Assembly (NCBI RefSeq): GCF_030693625.1
Contig: NZ_JAUYAF010000076.1
Location: 16,688 to 80,687 of the forward strand
DNA length: 64,000 nt
Direction of reading: 5' to 3'
From: Phenylobacterium sp.
Lineage (GTDB): Bacteria > Pseudomonadota > Alphaproteobacteria > Caulobacterales > Caulobacteraceae
Program-made: the position numbers and the translations under genes
Shown: one piece after another, positions 60,481 to 64,000 of the stretch
Layout: the number at the start of each line of letters is the position of its first letter
Numbering within the stretch: position 1 is the first letter of the stretch
The notes under the pieces: model-generated
Told to the model about the DNA's origin: nothing
Database searches by the model: none
Seen by the model: only the letters and a program-made list of their open reading frames with translations

Positions 60481-61872
60481 ATGGAACCTGCCCAAGCCCA
60501 GGACGGAAGCTGGTCCGACGTCGTCGCCGACGGCCGGCTGCCGCTGTTCGCCCTGATCTGCCTGGGCGTTTGGCTGGGCGCCGCCGACAGCCTGGTGACC
60601 GCCACCATCATGCCCAGCGTCGGCGCCGACCTGGGCGGCTACGCCTATTTCGGCTGGGCCACGGCGGGCTACCTGCTGGGCTCGGTCCTGGCGGGCGCGA
60701 GCTCGGGCCTGCTGGCCCAGCGCTACGGACTGCGCCGCGCCACCGCCTGCGCGGCCCTGCTCTACGCCTTCGGCTGCGCCCTCAGCGCCGCAGGCCCCGA
60801 CATGGCCAGCTTCCTGATCGGCCGCCTGCTCCAGGGGATCGGCGGCGGCTGGGTCACCGGCTTCTGCGCGGTGGCCATCGGCCTGCTCTTCCCCAACCGC
60901 CTGCTGCCCCGGGTCTATGCCGCCATCACTGGAGTCTGGGGGATCGCCAGCCTGGTGGGGCCCATGATCGGCGGGGTCTTCGCCGACGCCGGGAACTGGC
61001 GCGGGGTCTTCTGGTTCTTCGCCGTCCAGGCCGTCGCCGTGGCCATCGCCGCCTTCGCCATGCTGCCCAAGGGCCAGGACGGCCAGCGGGGCCAGGGCGT
61101 CGCCTGGGGTCAGCTTGGCCTGATCGCCGCCGGGGTCGTGGCCATCGGCGCGGCCGACATCGCCGGGACCTTCGGACGCTCAGCGGTGCTGACGGCCGTG
61201 GGGGTCGTCTTCCTGCTGGCCATGGTCTGGCTGGACGAGCGCGCCGTCGTCCGCCTGCTCCCCAGGGGCTCGAGCTCCCTGCGCACCGTTCCGGGCTCCG
61301 GCTACGCCACCATGTTCCTGCTGACGGCCGCCTCCATGGGCTACGCCATCTACGGTCCTGCGATCCTGCAGCAGCTCGCCGGTTTGTCTGCCCTGACCGC
61401 CGGCTATGTGATCGCGGGAGAGGCGGCGGCCTGGACCCTCGCGGGTCTGGCCGTCGCCCATCTCACCGGTCGCTGGCCGGGACGCCTGATCCTGGCCGGC
61501 GCGGCGCTGGCCACCCTGGGCGTGGGCGCCAGCGCGCTGCTCTTCCCCACGGGTTCGGTGCTGGGGATCGTCCTGGCCGGTGCGGCCCTGGGCGCGGGCT
61601 TTGGCCTGTCCTGGGCCTTCATGAGCCAGGCCATCCTGGAGGCCCTGCCAGACGAGGAGCGGGCCATCGGGGCGGCGGCCATGACAACGGTGCGCCTGAC
61701 CGGCTCAGCCGCCGGCGCGGCCATGGCCGGCGCCGTCGCCAATCTGGTGGGCTTCTCGCACGGCCTCAGCGAGGCGACCGCCAAGTCGGCCGGCGTCTGG
61801 GTCTTCGTCGCCGCCCTGCCGGTGGCGCTGGCGGGCGTCTGGACCGCGCGGCGCCTGGCCAGGCTCCGCTAG
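60481..61872 (+). CDS. MFS transporter, DHA2-like
   Basis: The 463-residue protein has about 12-14 membrane helices with the motifs LAQRYGLRRATACAAL (motif A-like), GRLLQGIGGGWVTGF and GPMIGGVFADAGNWRGVFWF (motif C and D2), which match drug:proton antiporters. Substrate unknown. ATG 60481 is chosen; an ATG at 60433 is also possible. It is divergent from the Cys-rich regulator, which likely represses it. Its stop overlaps lysC by four bases. Confidence 0.9.
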   Translation: MEPAQAQDGSWSDVVADGRLPLFALICLGVWLGAADSLVTATIMPSVGADLGGYAYFGWATAGYLLGSVLAGASSGLLAQRYGLRRATACAALLYAFGCALSAAGPDMASFLIGRLLQGIGGGWVTGFCAVAIGLLFPNRLLPRVYAAITGVWGIASLVGPMIGGVFADAGNWRGVFWFFAVQAVAVAIAAFAMLPKGQDGQRGQGVAWGQLGLIAAGVVAIGAADIAGTFGRSAVLTAVGVVFLLAMVWLDERAVVRLLPRGSSSLRTVPGSGYATMFLLTAASMGYAIYGPAILQQLAGLSALTAGYVIAGEAAAWTLAGLAVAHLTGRWPGRLILAGAALATLGVGASALLFPTGSVLGIVLAGAALGAGFGLSWAFMSQAILEALPDEERAIGAAAMTTVRLTGSAAGAAMAGAVANLVGFSHGLSEATAKSAGVWVFVAALPVALAGVWTARRLARLR

Positions 61873-63131
61873 AGCTGGTCCAGGCCGTAGGCCGCGTGCA
61901 GGGCCCGCACTGCCAGCTCGGTATAGGCCGCGTCGATCAGGACGCTGATCTTGATCTCGCTGGTCGAGATGACCTGGATGTTGACGCCCTTCTCGGCCAG
62001 GGCTCCGAACATGGTCTTGGCGACTCCGGTGTGGCTGCGCATGCCCACCCCGATCACCGAGACCTTGGCGACGTCCTCGTTCACCTTGACGTCTTCGAAG
62101 CCGATTTTCGGCTGGGCGGCGCGCACGATCTCCACGGCGCGGGCGGCGTCGCGCTTGCCCACCGTGAACTCCATGTTGGCGGTGTCGGCGGTGCGGGCGT
62201 GGCTCTGGACGATCATGTCCACATTGACGTTGGCGTCGGCCAGGGCGCCGAAGATCGCCGAGGATACCCCGGGGTGGTCGGGCAGGCCGTACAGCGTGAT
62301 CTTGGCCTCGTCGCGGCTATAGGCGACCCCGCTCACGATGCGCTTTTCCATGATCTCTTCCTCGTCGCACACGATGGTGCCTTGGCCGGGCGCTTCGCCG
62401 GGCTCGACAAAACTGGACAGCACCCGCACCGGCACGTTCTTGGCCATGGCGAGTTCGACGGAGCGGGTCTGCAGGACCTTGGCGCCCAGGGACGCCATCT
62501 CCAGCATCTCCTCGTAGGAGATCTTGCTGAGCTTGCGGGCCTTGCTCTCGATCCGCGGGTCGGTGGTGTAGACGCCGTCGACGTCGGTGTAGATATCGCA
62601 GCGGATGGCCTTCACGGCCGCCGCGATGGCCACGGCGCTGGTGTCGGAGCCCCCGCGCCCGAGGGTGGCGATGCGGCCATCGCGGGTGACGCCCTGGAAG
62701 CCCGCGATCACCGCCACCTGGCCCTTGTCCATGGCCTCGATGAGGTTCTCGGAGGGGACGTCGTCTATACGGGCGCGGCCGTGGGCGTCGTCGGCGATGA
62801 TCGGGATCTGCCAGCCCATCCAGGACCGCGCCGGGACACCCATGTTGCGCAGGGTCATGGCCAGCAGGCCGGCGGTCACCTGCTCGCCCGAGGCCACAAC
62901 GACATCGTACTCGTCGTCGGAGGGCTCAAGCCCTTGGGCCGCGGCGCCCGCGCCATCGGTCCAGGCCACCAGCTCATTGGTCTTGCCGGACATGGCCGAG
63001 ACCACCACGGCCACCTGATGGCCCGCGGCCACCTCGGCGGCCACCAGCCGACCCACGCGCCGGATGCGCTCGAGGTCAGCGACGGACGTACCGCCGAATT
63101 TCATCACCAGCCGGGACATGGGCGTGGTCAC
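61869..63131 (-). CDS. lysC: Aspartate kinase
   Basis: The 420-residue protein has VMKFGGTSVADLERIR, the kinase core (DVDGVYTTDPRI, MEKRIVSGVAYSRDEAKITL) and two ACT domains at the C terminus for lysine/threonine feedback. It phosphorylates aspartate, the first step toward Lys, Met, Thr and diaminopimelate. The GTG at 63131 has AAGGAG; an ATG at 63119 is an alternative. ubiG is divergent. Confidence 0.96.
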   Translation of the reverse strand: MTTPMSRLVMKFGGTSVADLERIRRVGRLVAAEVAAGHQVAVVVSAMSGKTNELVAWTDGAGAAAQGLEPSDDEYDVVVASGEQVTAGLLAMTLRNMGVPARSWMGWQIPIIADDAHGRARIDDVPSENLIEAMDKGQVAVIAGFQGVTRDGRIATLGRGGSDTSAVAIAAAVKAIRCDIYTDVDGVYTTDPRIESKARKLSKISYEEMLEMASLGAKVLQTRSVELAMAKNVPVRVLSSFVEPGEAPGQGTIVCDEEEIMEKRIVSGVAYSRDEAKITLYGLPDHPGVSSAIFGALADANVNVDMIVQSHARTADTANMEFTVGKRDAARAVEIVRAAQPKIGFEDVKVNEDVAKVSVIGVGMRSHTGVAKTMFGALAEKGVNIQVISTSEIKISVLIDAAYTELAVRALHAAYGLDQL

Positions 63132-63234
63132 AAGCTCCTTGAGGGGAGAGGGAAGGGCCGCGTTCTAGCGACGCTCGGCCCCCGGAGCAACGCCGGGCTT
63201 CGCGTCAGCGCGGTTGGCGGATAGAAGGATGCCC

Positions 63235-63981
63235 ATGACCGTCGCTTCCAGCATCGACCCCGAAGACGTCGAACGCTTCTCCCGCATCGCCGCCGAATGG
63301 TGGGATCCGAAGGGCAAGTTCGCGCCGCTGCACAAGTTCAACCCCGTGCGCCTGGCCTTCATCCGCGAGCAGGCCCTTGTCCGCTTTGGCCGCGACCGCC
63401 AGGCCCGCAAGCCCTTCGAGGGCCTGAAGCTGCTGGATATCGGCTGCGGTGGCGGCCTGCTCAGCGAGCCGATGACCCGCCTGGGCTTTTCCGTCACCGG
63501 CGTCGACGCCTCGGAGCGCAACATCGGCACGGCCAGCGCCCACGCGGCCGAACAGAAGCTCGTCATCGACTACCGCGCCGGCACGGCGGAGGGCCTGGAG
63601 GCCGAGGGGGCTGGCCCCTTCGACCTGATCCTCAACATGGAGGTGATCGAGCACGTGGCTGATCCCGGCGCCTATCTGCGCAGCTGCGCCCAGCTGCTGG
63701 CGCCGGGGGGGATCATGATCGTCGCCACCTTGAACCGGACCTTGAAGGCCCTGGCCCTGGCCAAGGTCGGGGCCGAGTACATCCTGCGTTGGCTGCCGGC
63801 CGGCACCCACGACTGGCGCAAGTTCCTGACGCCCGATGAGCTGCGCGGGTTTCTGGCCGCCGAGCCGGTGAGCGTCGAGGGGCCCTATGGCGTGGTCTTC
63901 AACCCCCTGACCGGTCGCTGGTCTCAGGCCCGCGACAGCGAGGTCAACTACATGATGACGGTGACCCGGGCGGCGCCCTGA
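63235..63981 (+). CDS. ubiG: Ubiquinone biosynthesis O-methyltransferase
   Basis: The 248-residue protein has [34 protein letters not shown], the UbiG start, motif [28 protein letters not shown] and [14 protein letters not shown]. It does both O-methylations in ubiquinone synthesis. ATG 63235 has AGAAGG six bases upstream. It is divergent from lysC, as in many alphaproteobacteria. Confidence 0.95.
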   Translation: MTVASSIDPEDVERFSRIAAEWWDPKGKFAPLHKFNPVRLAFIREQALVRFGRDRQARKPFEGLKLLDIGCGGGLLSEPMTRLGFSVTGVDASERNIGTASAHAAEQKLVIDYRAGTAEGLEAEGAGPFDLILNMEVIEHVADPGAYLRSCAQLLAPGGIMIVATLNRTLKALALAKVGAEYILRWLPAGTHDWRKFLTPDELRGFLAAEPVSVEGPYGVVFNPLTGRWSQARDSEVNYMMTVTRAAP

Positions 63982-64000
63982 TTTTTGAGAACCCGAAGAC

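Overview
The window is a gene-dense, high-GC chromosomal segment of an alphaproteobacterium, most likely Caulobacterales (Caulobacter/Phenylobacterium type). The order-level call rests on an NDUFAF5-type methyltransferase, DUF1178, DUF4167, a RodZ-like protein next to ispG, PTS-Ntr enzyme I (ptsP), a BA14K-like protein, and intergenic palindromes of the CCCCGGCGAAGGCC and TTCGACAGGCTCA kinds. This is inference from gene content; no rRNA or tRNA gene was found.

Layout. 0-8.6 kb: the 3' part of a TpsB outer-membrane transporter, an RhlE-type RNA helicase, and a minus-strand operon of four genes joined by 4-bp start/stop overlaps (glutathione transferase, DsbA-fold isomerase, amidohydrolase, GH2 beta-galactosidase). 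8.7-14.8 kb: MutT with a tiny Flp pilin, a P-loop kinase, a WYL regulator, then NDUFAF5-like/comF/grxC/nitrilase/DUF1178; comF is frameshifted at a C7 run. 14.9-21 kb: secreted M20 peptidase, an arylsulfatase with a hairpin over its ribosome site, a TetR regulator, a membrane-anchored methyltransferase and a flavin-binding oxidase-like protein. 21-32.5 kb: clpB, a Ca-repeat/BA14K protein, a lipoprotein, arfB, a candidate structured RNA with a terminator, a GNAT enzyme, a Zur-like regulator, DUF4167, prmC, a MOSC protein, YihY and prfA. 32.7-37.7 kb: small unknown genes including two related winged-helix-like proteins, then ispG and rodZ. 38-47 kb: methyltransferases, a hotdog protein, a saccharopine-dehydrogenase-like reductase, a Gre factor, a nucleotidyltransferase and ptsP.

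47-55.4 kb holds the most unusual material: a SOUL protein, an ankyrin protein, a folE-BLUF photoreceptor gene pair 2 nt apart, and a minus-strand array of small basic protein, TerB, 62-aa ORF, TerC, Bax-inhibitor-1 protein, TFIIB-type zinc ribbon and an E. coli-type dihydroorotase. 55.4-64 kb: a LysR regulator divergent from an SbtA-like bicarbonate permease, a membrane alpha/beta hydrolase, an RcnB-like protein, a cysteine-rich regulator divergent from an MFS transporter, lysC and ubiG.

The housekeeping genes comF-grxC-nit-DUF1178, ubiG-lysC-ptsP-prfA-prmC-DUF4167 and clpB lie close together in many alphaproteobacteria. Here they appear as separated blocks with accessory genes between them. 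Coordinates of short sites may be off by a base or so because they were read by eye.
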